From Lachnospiraceae bacterium (lineage in GTDB: Bacteria; Bacillota; Clostridia; Lachnospirales; Lachnospiraceae): DNA of 53,833 nt. The notes below the pieces were generated by a model. The model was not told where the DNA came from, ran no database searches, and saw only the letters and a program-made list of their open reading frames with translations. The stretch is from the NCBI GenBank assembly GCA_026169045.1, contig JAPFDH010000118.1:1-53833 (forward strand), given 5' to 3'. This document shows, in pieces, positions 26,015 to 35,263 of the stretch. A program made the position numbers and the translations under genes. The stretch's first letter is position 1. Each line of letters opens with the position of its first letter.

Positions 26015-26488
26015 TTGGAAAAGTCAGCAGAACATTCATTGACGGAACAGGTTCATATTGTGATGAGCGAAGATATCAATGGAGCAGGCCGGTTATTTGG
26101 AGGACGGTTGGTGGAATGGCTGGATGAAGTGGCAGGAATCGTAGGACTGCGTCATTCAGGACACAATGTCACTACGGCAGCCATAGAAAATCTTCAATTT
26201 AAAGAAGGTGCTTATATTGGAGAAATAATCGTATTGATCGGCCGGGTTGTATATACAGGAAGAACTTCTATGGAGGTACGTATTGATACTTATCGGGAAG
26301 AATTAACCGGTATGAGGTATCCGATCAATCGTGCTTATTTTACTATGGTGGCATTGGATTCAAAAGATCGGCCGGTTGAGGTACCTACTTTGAAAGTTAC
26401 GACGGAAGCGGAGCGGGCAGAATGGGAATATGCCATTGCCAGAAGAGAGAGCAGGAAAAAAAGAAAAGAAGAAGGCTTTATAGTATAA
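26015..26488 (+). CDS. Acyl-CoA thioesterase, hotdog fold (YkhA/YciA-like)
   Basis: A 157-residue hotdog-fold enzyme that hydrolyses acyl-CoA. Motifs are the substrate-side stretch NGAGRLFGGRLVEWLDEVAGI with the catalytic acidic residue in the long helix, and LIGRVVYTGRTSMEV. The start is uncertain: TTG 26015 stands eight bases after GAGGAG, while GTG 26006 is nearly fused to that site, so TTG is preferred. The C-terminus is basic (RRESRKKRKEE). It is followed after 24 bases by the radical SAM gene, suggesting one transcript, although no functional link is obvious. Confidence 0.88.
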   Translation: MEKSAEHSLTEQVHIVMSEDINGAGRLFGGRLVEWLDEVAGIVGLRHSGHNVTTAAIENLQFKEGAYIGEIIVLIGRVVYTGRTSMEVRIDTYREELTGMRYPINRAYFTMVALDSKDRPVEVPTLKVTTEAERAEWEYAIARRESRKKRKEEGFIV

Positions 26489-26512
26489 GAGGCAAAGTCG
26501 GAAAGGAAAAAC

Positions 26513-27619
26513 ATGCCGCCAGTATATTTATTAATTAAACCATCATCGGGGATGTGTAATCTTCGATGTAAGTATTGTTTTTATAATGATGTGACAAAGA
26601 ACAGGCAGGAGGAATCCTATGGTTTTATGTCGGAAGAAACCATGGAAAATGTCATAAAAAAAGCATTGGAAGCTGCCCAGGGAAGCTGTACCATAGCATT
26701 TCAGGGGGGAGAGCCGACATTAATTGGCTTACCATTTTACCAGAAAGTTGTGGAGATGCAGAAAAAATATAACAGACATAATATTCCTGTTTATAATGCC
26801 ATTCAAACAAATGGATACAGGCTTTCAGAAGAATGGGCTGATTTTTTTCATAAGAACAAATTTTTGGTAGGAATTTCTGTGGATGGAACCATTCATACCC
26901 ATGATTATTACCGAAAAAGTGCTTCGGGGAAAGATACATTTTTGGAAATAATGAAAACAGTGGATTTATTCAATAAACATCAAGTGGATTATAATATCCT
27001 GACGGTTGTGAATAAAAAAACAGCAGCTTCTTTGGATAAAATTTATCGTTATTATCGGAAAATGGGATTTGATTTTCAACAGTATATTCCTTGTCTGGAT
27101 CCTTTGGGTAAGCCATCAGGTGAAAGCGAGTATTCCCTTTCGCCAAAAGCATATGGAGAATTTTTGTGCCGCTTATTTGATTTATGGTATGATGATTATA
27201 GAAATGGTCATATTGTGCATATCCGTCAGTTTGAAAATTATTTATCCATTCTGCTGACCGGAAGGGCAGAATCCTGTGATATGAACGGATTTTGCAGCAT
27301 ACAAAATGTGGTTGAAGCCAATGGAGATGTATATCCCTGCGATTTCTTTGTGCTGGATGAGTATCGGTTGGGAAATCTGAATACCGAGAGTTTGGAAGAG
27401 ATCCGTACCTGTGACAGGGCACGCAAGTTTATAGAACGATCGCTTGAAAAGCCAGAACGCTGTCAAGCATGTCAATATCGTAATATATGCCGTGGGGGCT
27501 GTTATCGCCACAGAATCATGACAGATATGCCTGGAAACATTGATTATTTCTGCGAATCGTATCATATGTTCTTTGGGCATTGTCTGGATCGTATGATACA
27601 GATCGCAAGAACATTATGA
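26513..27619 (+). CDS. Radical SAM/SPASM enzyme, anaerobic sulfatase maturase (anSME) type
   Basis: A 368-residue iron-sulfur enzyme. The radical SAM cluster motif is CNLRCKYC (Cys 15, 19, 22), followed by AFQGGEPTL. The C-terminal SPASM domain has Cys in CDMNGFCS, GDVYPCDFF and CQACQYRNICRGGC. It follows the clostridial anSME pattern closely from the first residues (MPP.YLLIKP) to the FCESY end. Such enzymes convert a Cys or Ser of a sulfatase to formylglycine. No sulfatase gene is in the window, so its substrate is encoded elsewhere or is another Cys-containing peptide. Confidence 0.88.
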   Translation: MPPVYLLIKPSSGMCNLRCKYCFYNDVTKNRQEESYGFMSEETMENVIKKALEAAQGSCTIAFQGGEPTLIGLPFYQKVVEMQKKYNRHNIPVYNAIQTNGYRLSEEWADFFHKNKFLVGISVDGTIHTHDYYRKSASGKDTFLEIMKTVDLFNKHQVDYNILTVVNKKTAASLDKIYRYYRKMGFDFQQYIPCLDPLGKPSGESEYSLSPKAYGEFLCRLFDLWYDDYRNGHIVHIRQFENYLSILLTGRAESCDMNGFCSIQNVVEANGDVYPCDFFVLDEYRLGNLNTESLEEIRTCDRARKFIERSLEKPERCQACQYRNICRGGCYRHRIMTDMPGNIDYFCESYHMFFGHCLDRMIQIARTL

Positions 27620-27635
27620 AAACTTAAAAAAAAGA

Positions 27636-27664
27636 TTGACGAAGCTGAAAAAACTGATTATAAT
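27636..27664 (+). promoter_or_regulatory. Consensus promoter of the T-box transcript
   Basis: TTGACG (27636-27641), a 17-bp spacer and perfect TATAAT (27659-27664), just before the T-box stem I. Confidence 0.85.
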
Positions 27665-27689
27665 GAGTTTAATGTTTTGGAAGAACATG

Positions 27690-27914
27690 TATGGCTGTGA
27701 TGGGAAGGAGTACATGCTATCGGATGCAAAGAGAGAAGACGGGTGGTGTAAGTCTTCGTGAAGATAACATGGAAGCAGTCTCTGAGCTATGGACCGAACG
27801 CCTTAAAGGCTGGTAGGCTTCATCGGGTTCACCCGTTATCGTGACACTGCATCATGGATGTGGTATGAGAGCAGAGAGGTTTCTCTGAAATTAGGTGGTA
27901 ACACGGAGTATATT
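27690..27914 (+). promoter_or_regulatory. T-box leader, alanine-specific (specifier GCA)
   Basis: Stem I can be folded by hand: base helix ATGGCT with AGCTAT, a K-turn (TGAT and TGAG), lower helix GGGA with TCTC, loop E AGTA (27709-27712) opposite GAA (27772-27774), then an upper helix CATG with CATG. This places GCA (27775-27777) in the specifier position, followed by the expected purine. GCA is an alanine codon. The T-box sequence TTAGGTGGTAACACGG is at 27891-27905 and its TGGT would pair with the ACCA end of tRNA-Ala, whose discriminator base is A. The downstream gene is an alanine aminotransferase type, in full agreement. Confidence 0.92.
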
Positions 27915-27950
27915 CGCCCTAAGTTGTGTATGCAACTTAGGGCGTTTTTT
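27915..27950 (+). terminator. T-box terminator
   Basis: A 12-bp stem, CGCCCTAAGTTG (27915-27926) with CAACTTAGGGCG (27933-27944), then T6. It forms when charged tRNA is bound. Confidence 0.95.
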
Positions 27951-28054
27951 ACTGTCTGAGTTTTAGGCAAAAATAAGCAACCGATGGAAAGTTTGTGTCT
28001 GTGCTGCATCCACAAACTATATGGAAAAAATTAGCGTGGAAATGAGGGAAAAGC

Positions 28055-29272
28055 ATGAGAACATTTGAAAAATCAACGAAATTGAATAATGTAAGTTATG
28101 ATGTCAGAGGACCGGTGGTAGATGAGGCCAATCGGATGATTGAAAATGGTGCCCAGATTTTAAAACTGAATATTGGTAATCCGGCACCCTTTGGTTTCAA
28201 TGCACCGGAAGAAATTATTTTAGATATGATTTATAATCTCAGGGAAGCACAGGGGTATTCGGATTCCAAAGGAATTTTTTCTGCCAGAAAGGCAATTATG
28301 CAGTATTGTCAGATGAAAAAAATTCCTAATGTTGGGATTGATGATATTTACACCGGAAATGGTGTCAGCGAAATGATTGTTATGTCCATGCAGGGATTAT
28401 TGAATAATGGAGATGAAATTTTAGTACCGTCACCGGATTATCCTCTGTGGACTGCTGCAGCTAATCTGGCAGGCGGTCATCCGGTTCATTATATGTGTGA
28501 TGAGCAGGCAGACTGGTATCCGGACATCGATGATATTAAGAAAAAGATAACGGACCGAACCAAGGGAATCGTAATTATCAACCCGAATAATCCGACTGGA
28601 GCTGTTTATCCAAAGGAAGTTCTGGAAGAAATTGTGCAGGTAGCGAGAGAACATGAACTGATTATTTTTTCTGATGAAATTTATGATCGTTTGGTAATGG
28701 ATGGAATACAACACACATCTATTGCTTCTTTGGCGCCTGATTTATTTACAGTAACTATGAATGGATTATCAAAATCCCATCGTGTGGCAGGATTCCGTGT
28801 GGGATGGATGTGTTTGTGTGGAGATAAATCAAAAGCAAAAGGGTATATTGAAGGAATAAAAATGCTTTCTTCTATGCGGCTTTGTTCTAATGTACCTGCC
28901 CAGATGATTGTACAGACAGCATTAGGCGGATATCAAAGCGCAGATGAACTGCTTTTGCCGGGCGGAAGAATTTACGAACAAAGAGAATATATTTATAATG
29001 CCATTAATGATATTCCGGGACTTTCAGCGGTAAAGCCTAAAGCAGCATTTTATATTTTCCCTAAAATTGATACAAAGATGTACCATATCGTAGATGATGA
29101 GAGATTTTGTCTGGATTTCTTAAAAGAAAAGAAAGTACTTCTTCTTCCGGGAAAAGGATGTAACTGGTCAGAACCGGATCATTTTAGAATTGTGTATCTT
29201 CCTACGATTCATGATCTGGAAGATGCGATGGAAAGAATGAAAGATTTTCTTTCTACTTATAAACAAAGATAG
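28055..29272 (+). CDS. alaA: AlaA-type alanine aminotransferase
   Basis: A 405-residue PLP enzyme of fold type I, predicted to make alanine from pyruvate and glutamate. It tracks E. coli AlaA (YfbQ) along its length: KSTKLNNVSYDVRGPV at the N-terminus, LNIGNPAPFGF, PNNPTGAVY, the PLP Lys in GLSKSHRVAGFRVGW and SMRLCSNVPAQ. Its alanine T-box is independent support for an alanine role, since transcription should rise when uncharged tRNA-Ala accumulates. It is a single-gene unit closed by a terminator. Confidence 0.93.
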   Translation: MRTFEKSTKLNNVSYDVRGPVVDEANRMIENGAQILKLNIGNPAPFGFNAPEEIILDMIYNLREAQGYSDSKGIFSARKAIMQYCQMKKIPNVGIDDIYTGNGVSEMIVMSMQGLLNNGDEILVPSPDYPLWTAAANLAGGHPVHYMCDEQADWYPDIDDIKKKITDRTKGIVIINPNNPTGAVYPKEVLEEIVQVAREHELIIFSDEIYDRLVMDGIQHTSIASLAPDLFTVTMNGLSKSHRVAGFRVGWMCLCGDKSKAKGYIEGIKMLSSMRLCSNVPAQMIVQTALGGYQSADELLLPGGRIYEQREYIYNAINDIPGLSAVKPKAAFYIFPKIDTKMYHIVDDERFCLDFLKEKKVLLLPGKGCNWSEPDHFRIVYLPTIHDLEDAMERMKDFLSTYKQR

Positions 29273-29289
29273 AGTATATGATAAAAATA

Positions 29290-29337
29290 CGGAAAAAGTT
29301 GGCTGGTTTAAAATAGTCTGGCTTTTTCCGTTTTTTT
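29290..29337 (+). terminator. Terminator after alaA
   Basis: CGGAAAAAG (29290-29298) pairs with CTTTTTCCG (29322-29330), then T7. Confidence 0.85.
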
Positions 29338-29391
29338 GACGCTTAATATATTAAGATAACTTTAAATAATAGAGAAAGGTATGGAAACGGT

Positions 29392-30042
29392 ATGAAAAAA
29401 CTGGATGGTATATTGTTTGATTTGGATGGAACTTTGTGGGATTCATCAAAAGAAGTAACCGTGTCTTGGAATAAAACGATCAAAAAGTATAAAGAGGTAA
29501 ATCGTATTTTAACGTTGCAGGATATTCAGGGAATTATGGGATTACAAGTGCCTGGAATTGCAAAAAAGCTGTTTCCGGAATTAGAAGAAAAAAAGGGAAT
29601 AGAGATTGTTACGGCATGTTGCCGGGAAGAATGTGATCACCTTAGAATGACCGGAGGAGAGCTGTTTGACGGAATGAAAGAAACGATAGAAAAATTGGCT
29701 GAGAAATATCCCTTATTTATTGTAAGTAATTGTTTAAACGGATATATTGAGTCTTTTTTGGAATTTCATCAAATGGGAAGATTTTTTAAAGATTTTCTTT
29801 CCGCTGAAGCAACAGGGTTTGAAAAAGCTGACAATATCACATTAATCCGAAAAAAGTATCAGTTGGAACATGCGGTTTATCTGGGAGATACCGGAGGAGA
29901 TCAGAAAGCATGTGAAAAATCGGGTACGCCGTTTGTTCTGGCCTCTTATGGATTTGGGGAAGTAGTGGGAGATGTTTGGAAAGTAAAAAAAATATCAGAT
30001 TTTCCTGATTTGATTAAACAGATAGAGGAAAGAATGGAATAG
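29392..30042 (+). CDS. HAD-superfamily hydrolase (phosphoglycolate-phosphatase-like)
   Basis: A 216-residue phosphatase. Motif I is FDLDGTLWDS with the nucleophile Asp, motif II is FIVSNC, motif III includes the Lys region before AVYLGDTGGD with the acidic pair of motif IV. The cap is the small helical type between motifs I and II. The substrate cannot be predicted; the family ranges over phosphoglycolate and sugar phosphates. It sits alone between the alaA terminator and a P-type ATPase gene. No strong promoter is recognised in front of it. Confidence 0.85.
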   Translation: MKKLDGILFDLDGTLWDSSKEVTVSWNKTIKKYKEVNRILTLQDIQGIMGLQVPGIAKKLFPELEEKKGIEIVTACCREECDHLRMTGGELFDGMKETIEKLAEKYPLFIVSNCLNGYIESFLEFHQMGRFFKDFLSAEATGFEKADNITLIRKKYQLEHAVYLGDTGGDQKACEKSGTPFVLASYGFGEVVGDVWKVKKISDFPDLIKQIEERME

Positions 30043-30188
30043 AAAAATGTATTTGTTTTTTAAGAAATTTTACTGTTTTTTGGTATTTCTTTTTCAGAAA
30101 ATCTATTGTAGAATGAAAACAGTTGTGTAGGATGAATGTCACACAGGAAAAAGGCATGAGATAGACTGACAGGAAAAGGAGTGGTTTT

Positions 30189-32597
30189 ATGGAGGAACAT
30201 ATAGGTGAGATACATGCTCCTGTAAAAAGGGGGGATAGGGAAGTATTTTTTGGACTCAGTGACCGCGAAGTAGCGGATAGAATTGAACAGGGTCAGATCA
30301 ATGTGACAGAAGATAATCATGGAAAATCAGTAAAAGAGATTATCCTGACAAATACGTTGACATTTTTTAACTTAATTAATGTCGTTTTGCTTGTCATGGT
30401 ATTACTGACATTTTCATTTAAAAATATGCTGTTTATTCTCATTGTGGCCATAAATACAATCATCGGTATCACACAAGAACTCAGGGCAAAACGGACCCTG
30501 GATGAATTAACCATTATGACGGCCAGTAAGACCCATGCGATTCGAAATGGCCGTGAAGTGGAAATTGGCGTAGAGGAAATTGTTTTGGATGATTTGCTCT
30601 ATCTTCGGGCAGGGGATCAAATACCAGCAGATGCCGTTGTTGTAAAAGGAAAGATGGAAGTAAATGAGTCGCTGTTAACGGGAGAATCCGATGCTGTCGT
30701 CAAAGAAAAAGAGGCAGAAATTTTTTCCGGAAGCTTTGTCACCAGTGGGCGGGCACTTTGTCGTGTGTGCCATGTGGGAAAAGATAACTATATGGAAAAG
30801 ATTACTGCTGAAGCCAAAAAATTTACAAAACATAATTCAGAGCTGAGGAATAGCATTAATAAGATTTTGAAGGTAATCAGTATTATTATTATTCCTGTAG
30901 GCGGACTGCTGTTTGCAAAACAATATTTTCTTACAGATGTGGGATTTGATAGTGCAATTTTAAGTACGGTTGCCGCAGTATTGGGAATGATTCCGGAAGG
31001 ATTGGTACTTTTAACCAGTGTTGCTTTGGCATTGGGAGTTATTCGTCTGGCAAACAGAAAAACGCTGGTACAGGAATTGTACTGTATTGAAACATTGGCA
31101 AGGGTGGATATGTTATGTCTTGATAAAACCGGAACACTTACAGAAGGACGGATACGCGTGGAAGATGTGGAACTTCTGGATGAAACGGTTCCGTTATCCA
31201 ATGCTATGGGAAATATGGTACATGCCATCGGAGAAGGAAATGCTACATTTGATGCGTTGGCAGAATATTATGAGAGCGCACATGACTATATGGTAGATCA
31301 CGTAGTGCAGTTTTCATCCGACCGAAAATATAGTGGAGTAGTATTTCGAGAGGAAGGTACTTACCTGATGGGAGCAATACAGTTTTTGTTTCCAGAAGGA
31401 TATGAAGAATTAAAAGAAAAATGTCGTACTTATGCGGAAGATGGCAATCGTGTTCTGGTGGTAGGCTATAGTAAAGAGCGGTCAATTGCTGATGAGATTC
31501 CTCACGGATTAAAACCATGTGGTTTGATTCGAATGAGTGATGTGATTCGGGAAGAAGCACCTCATACACTGGCATATTTTGGAGAACAGGGGGTATCCCT
31601 AAAAGTAATTTCCGGTGATGATCCGGTAACGGTTTCCTCCATAGCAAAGAGATGTGGATTGCCGGATGCAGAAAGATATGTAGATGCTACGACTTTGGAA
31701 ACAGAAGAACAGCTTAGAAAAGCAGTCCGGGAATGTAGCGTTTTTGGGCGTGTGACACCAAAACAGAAAAAAGCCATGGTTACTTATTTGAAAGAGGATG
31801 GACATACGGTTGCAATGACCGGAGATGGTGTCAACGATGTTCTGGCTTTAAAAGAAGCAGACTGTAGTATTGCCATGGCATCCGGAAGTGAAGCGGCGAA
31901 ACATACGGCAAATTTAGTTCTGTTGGACTCCAATTTTGCATCTATGCCTCATATTGTAAATGAAGGGCGCAGGGTAATCAATAATATTACATGTGCTGCA
32001 TCAATGTTTTTGATTAAGACAATTTTTTCCGTATTATTAGCATGTATGACTATTTTCTTTGGTCAGGCATATCCCTTTGAACCGGTACAGTTATCGATTA
32101 TCAGTGGATGTGCCGTCGGAATTCCGGGATTTCTTCTCCAGCTGGAATCTAATTTTAAACCGGTAGACCGCCATTTCTTCCGAAAAGTGATTTACAATGC
32201 AGCTCCTACGGCTATTACGATTGCTGTGACTGTGTTCTGTATTACAAATATCGGAAGATGGCTGGGAAGCAGTCCGGAAATGCTGACAACAGTATGTGTA
32301 TTGACAACCGGATGGAGCTATATGCTGACGCTTCAGAAGGTATATTCTCCTATGACAAAATATCGTAAATTTATTATTTATTCCATGCAGATTATCTATT
32401 TGCTCTGCATGATTATCGGACAGAAAATTTTGGAATTGGTGGCATTGGATTTCAGTGCAGTAATTCTTCTTTTGGCGGTTACTACTTTTTCACCTATGAT
32501 GATTGAGGGAATTTCTCATTTGTATCTGGTGATTATCAGCAAATGGGAAAAGCGAAAAAAGAAAAAAAAATTGCAGGCATCGGTATCAACGATATAA
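30189..32597 (+). CDS. P-type cation-transporting ATPase, CtpE-like
   Basis: An 802-residue membrane pump. The actuator loop has LTGESDAV, the transmembrane ion site has MIPEGLVLLTS, the phosphorylation motif is DKTGTLTEG with Asp312, and the hinge motif is MTGDGVNDVLALKEAD. The stretch between the ion site and phosphorylation site (RLANRKTLVQELYCIETLARVD) resembles mycobacterial CtpE and the lactococcal/pneumococcal relatives, which handle calcium or manganese. The ion here is not determined. AAAGGAG precedes the ATG. No yybP-ykoY manganese riboswitch was found in the 146-base leader. The C-terminus is strongly basic (KRKKKKK). Confidence 0.9.
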   Translation: MEEHIGEIHAPVKRGDREVFFGLSDREVADRIEQGQINVTEDNHGKSVKEIILTNTLTFFNLINVVLLVMVLLTFSFKNMLFILIVAINTIIGITQELRAKRTLDELTIMTASKTHAIRNGREVEIGVEEIVLDDLLYLRAGDQIPADAVVVKGKMEVNESLLTGESDAVVKEKEAEIFSGSFVTSGRALCRVCHVGKDNYMEKITAEAKKFTKHNSELRNSINKILKVISIIIIPVGGLLFAKQYFLTDVGFDSAILSTVAAVLGMIPEGLVLLTSVALALGVIRLANRKTLVQELYCIETLARVDMLCLDKTGTLTEGRIRVEDVELLDETVPLSNAMGNMVHAIGEGNATFDALAEYYESAHDYMVDHVVQFSSDRKYSGVVFREEGTYLMGAIQFLFPEGYEELKEKCRTYAEDGNRVLVVGYSKERSIADEIPHGLKPCGLIRMSDVIREEAPHTLAYFGEQGVSLKVISGDDPVTVSSIAKRCGLPDAERYVDATTLETEEQLRKAVRECSVFGRVTPKQKKAMVTYLKEDGHTVAMTGDGVNDVLALKEADCSIAMASGSEAAKHTANLVLLDSNFASMPHIVNEGRRVINNITCAASMFLIKTIFSVLLACMTIFFGQAYPFEPVQLSIISGCAVGIPGFLLQLESNFKPVDRHFFRKVIYNAAPTAITIAVTVFCITNIGRWLGSSPEMLTTVCVLTTGWSYMLTLQKVYSPMTKYRKFIIYSMQIIYLLCMIIGQKILELVALDFSAVILLLAVTTFSPMMIEGISHLYLVIISKWEKRKKKKKLQASVSTI

Positions 32598-32643
32598 AGT
32601 AATAAAACATACCATGCAATACAGATCAAGGGGGAACAGAGAG

Positions 32644-34044
32644 ATGAACAGGAAGAAAGGGATGATTGGTTTTCTTCTATGTCTGTCTCTCTGTTTTTCT
32701 GTTGGATGCGGTTACAAAGCAGAAGATGGGGAAACAGAGACAGGTAGGAATACATATATTGAGAGGGAGGAAACAACGGAAACGGAGAGATCAATTGTGG
32801 AGTCGGAAAGCAGAATGGTGGATCAGACGGTGGAGAGCACAGAGCAGCCGATAAAAGAAGATATGGATTCTCAAAGTACAGAAACAGAAGGATCATTGGA
32901 AACGGAAGAAGTATTACTGACCAGGGAACAAATTGAAAAGAAAAATAAAATTAGTTTTTCGATACCGGGAAATGGTATGGTAGATTTAAAAACATTTCAA
33001 CCTGTTTCGGCAGAAGAAATTCGTTCCATGGTGGAAGTTTATACGATTCCCGATTATGCTTATTATGATGGCCATCTCCGCACAAAAGAAGATGACAGAG
33101 AACTTTTGGAATCAAGAAATTTAGAGGCAATAACAGAACCGGTATGTCTGCGTTATGGAATTATTACAAAAAATGCAGCTGTCCGTTCTTTTCCAACGCA
33201 AAAAAAGCTGACAAAAGAAGGTTTGGCGGATGATTTGGATTATATGCAGGAAAGTATGTTTTGTGTAGGGGAAGGCGTTGTGGTTTGTCATCAAACATCA
33301 GACGGAGCATATTCTTTTGTTCAGGGATATCAGTATAATGGATGGATTCAGACAGAATGCATTGGCTTTTGCGATAAAGAAGAAATGGTGGAATTTATAG
33401 AGGCAGAGTCATTTGTTGTTGTCACAGATGCCATGTTAAATATGAAGAACCAAAAGCTTCGTATGGGAACCAGGCTGCCCCTGGCTCAACAGACAGAAAA
33501 TGGATATCTGGTAAAATTCCCGGCAAGAGATGAATTGGGAAATTTGATATATGGGCAGGAAGAAATTCCGAATCAGTCAGGGTCCTTAGGTTATCTGAAT
33601 TATACGGAAGAACTGCTTTTGGATCAGGCTTATAAAATGGTTGACCAACCGTATGGATGGGGCGATACAAACGAAAATATGGATTGTTCTTCTACCATGA
33701 ATGCGATTTTTAAAGTATTTGGTATATTAATGCCCAGGAATACATCAAAACTTACATTGTTTTCTGCTGATGTGACTGATTTATCTGTCATGAGTATTCA
33801 GGAAAAAAAGGACACCATTTATAATGCCGGAATCGGAAGTATGATTTTGATTCCCGGTCATGTTGTGATGTATTTGGGAAATCTTGACGGAACGCCTAAA
33901 ATTCTTCACAATGTAACTGGATATTCGGTGGATGGAGCGAATGTGGAGAAAATAATGGGATGCAGAATAACATCCATGGAAATATATAATTCTGAGAAAA
34001 TCTATTATCCGGAATTATTTACAAAATTAATAGTGATAAGATGA
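32644..34044 (+). CDS. Secreted lipoprotein with SH3-like and NlpC/P60 domains
   Basis: A 466-residue exported protein. The signal sequence MNRKKGMIGFLLCLSLCFSVGC ends in a probable lipid-anchored Cys. A long Glu/Thr/Ser-rich linker (about 23-100) follows, then SH3-like cell-wall binding regions and a C-terminal NlpC/P60 domain with catalytic Cys in MDCSSTM, His in IPGHVVMYLG and a third polar residue near ILHNVTG. Such enzymes cleave DAP-containing stem peptides. The start at ATG 32644 follows AAGGGGG; a GTG/ATG opening 30 bases earlier would break the signal peptide. It is 46 bases after the P-type ATPase and may be co-transcribed. Confidence 0.88.
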   Translation: MNRKKGMIGFLLCLSLCFSVGCGYKAEDGETETGRNTYIEREETTETERSIVESESRMVDQTVESTEQPIKEDMDSQSTETEGSLETEEVLLTREQIEKKNKISFSIPGNGMVDLKTFQPVSAEEIRSMVEVYTIPDYAYYDGHLRTKEDDRELLESRNLEAITEPVCLRYGIITKNAAVRSFPTQKKLTKEGLADDLDYMQESMFCVGEGVVVCHQTSDGAYSFVQGYQYNGWIQTECIGFCDKEEMVEFIEAESFVVVTDAMLNMKNQKLRMGTRLPLAQQTENGYLVKFPARDELGNLIYGQEEIPNQSGSLGYLNYTEELLLDQAYKMVDQPYGWGDTNENMDCSSTMNAIFKVFGILMPRNTSKLTLFSADVTDLSVMSIQEKKDTIYNAGIGSMILIPGHVVMYLGNLDGTPKILHNVTGYSVDGANVEKIMGCRITSMEIYNSEKIYYPELFTKLIVIR

Positions 34045-34113
34045 CCATGAGACTTTAAAGATTTGTTGGCAACAGCAACAATAAGCACGCAGTGCGGTTT
34101 TACGAATGGCGTG

Positions 34114-34126
34114 GGCTGAACTGTTA
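34114..34126 (+). repeat. 13-bp intergenic repeat, copy 1
   Basis: GGCTGAACTGTTA occurs here between the lipoprotein and asparaginase genes and again at 43769-43781 before rpsU. Nothing else is recognised in this 176-base gap apart from a weak GCAC/GTGC hairpin. Confidence 0.35.
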
Positions 34127-34220
34127 CATTTGTTGAGTAGTCAGAAGGGTTACAGTATTGCAATTTGGTTTTTGATGGAGTATGATGATATATCATATTA
34201 GGAAATAAAGGAAAAAAACG

Positions 34221-35219
34221 ATGAAAAAAATACTGATGATTGCCACAGGCGGAACAATCGCATCAAAAAAAACAGAAACAGGGCTTGCACCACAGCTTTT
34301 GTCAGAGGAAATTTTAGAATATGTTCCGCAGGTGGCAGATATATGTTTAGTTGAGGCAATCCAATTATTTAATATTGACAGTACCAATATGGAACCCAGA
34401 CATTGGGTAAAAATTGCGGATACCGTAAAAGAACAATACGATAACTTTGAGGGGTTTGTTATTTTGCATGGTACGGATACCATGGCATACACGGCTTCCG
34501 CGTTATCATATTTAATTCAAGATTCCCGCAAGCCCATTGTTTTAACAGGGGCACAAAAACCCATTGATCAGGATATTACAGACGCAAAGTCAAATTTGGT
34601 AGATAGCTTTTTATATGCGGCGGATGCCCGCTCTCATGGTGTCAATGTTGTTTTTGGCGGACAGGCGATTGCAGGAACACGGGCAAGTAAAGTCCGGACA
34701 AAGAGTTATAATGCTTTTTCCAGTATTGATTTTCCGAATAAAGCAGTAATTCGGGATGGAAAGGTATTTCATTATATTACAGGGGAAGAAGCGGAAAAAG
34801 AACCGGTTTTTTACCATGAAATCAATACTAAAGTTTGTGTGTTAAAATTGATTCCCGGGTTGGATTGCGGGATTTTTCAATATTTTAAGAAGAATTATGA
34901 TGCGCTTATTATAGAGAGTTTTGGTGTTGGAGGACTGCCAAAATATGAGAGCCAGGATTTTTCCGATGTTTTAAAGGATTGGATGGATTGTGGTAAGATC
35001 GTAGTTATGACTACCCAGGTACCGCATGAAGGAAGCGATATGGCGACATACCGTGTGGGATTTAAAATAAAGGAGACGTATGAATTGATTGAGTCATACG
35101 ATATGACATTAGAAGCAGTTGTAACAAAACTGATGTGGATTTTAGCAAAGACAAAAGAACCCGATGAGGTTAGAAAATTATTTTATAAGCCGGTAAATTA
35201 CGATATTATGTTAAGGTAA
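34221..35219 (+). CDS. ansA: L-asparaginase, type I
   Basis: A 332-residue cytoplasmic asparaginase converting asparagine to aspartate and ammonia. The first catalytic triad Thr is in ATGGTIAS near residue 10, and the second in LHGTDTMAYTASAL. There is no signal peptide, which fits the type I cytoplasmic form. AAAGG precedes the ATG. It is followed by an aminotransferase and a HAD phosphatase on the same strand with small gaps, suggesting an amino-acid catabolism unit in which aspartate feeds the aminotransferase. That link is inferred. Confidence 0.92.
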   Translation: MKKILMIATGGTIASKKTETGLAPQLLSEEILEYVPQVADICLVEAIQLFNIDSTNMEPRHWVKIADTVKEQYDNFEGFVILHGTDTMAYTASALSYLIQDSRKPIVLTGAQKPIDQDITDAKSNLVDSFLYAADARSHGVNVVFGGQAIAGTRASKVRTKSYNAFSSIDFPNKAVIRDGKVFHYITGEEAEKEPVFYHEINTKVCVLKLIPGLDCGIFQYFKKNYDALIIESFGVGGLPKYESQDFSDVLKDWMDCGKIVVMTTQVPHEGSDMATYRVGFKIKETYELIESYDMTLEAVVTKLMWILAKTKEPDEVRKLFYKPVNYDIMLR

Positions 35220-35263
35220 AAAGTGAAAAGAGAAAAAATCAGAATACAAGAGGGGAATGCCAT

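Noticed and set aside
27821-27840. tRNA-like GGGTTC...CCC segment
   Set aside because: It is a small hairpin inside the T-box leader; there is no cloverleaf.
30043-30188. Manganese (yybP-ykoY) riboswitch upstream of the P-type ATPase
   Set aside because: None of the conserved loops can be found in this AT-rich leader.
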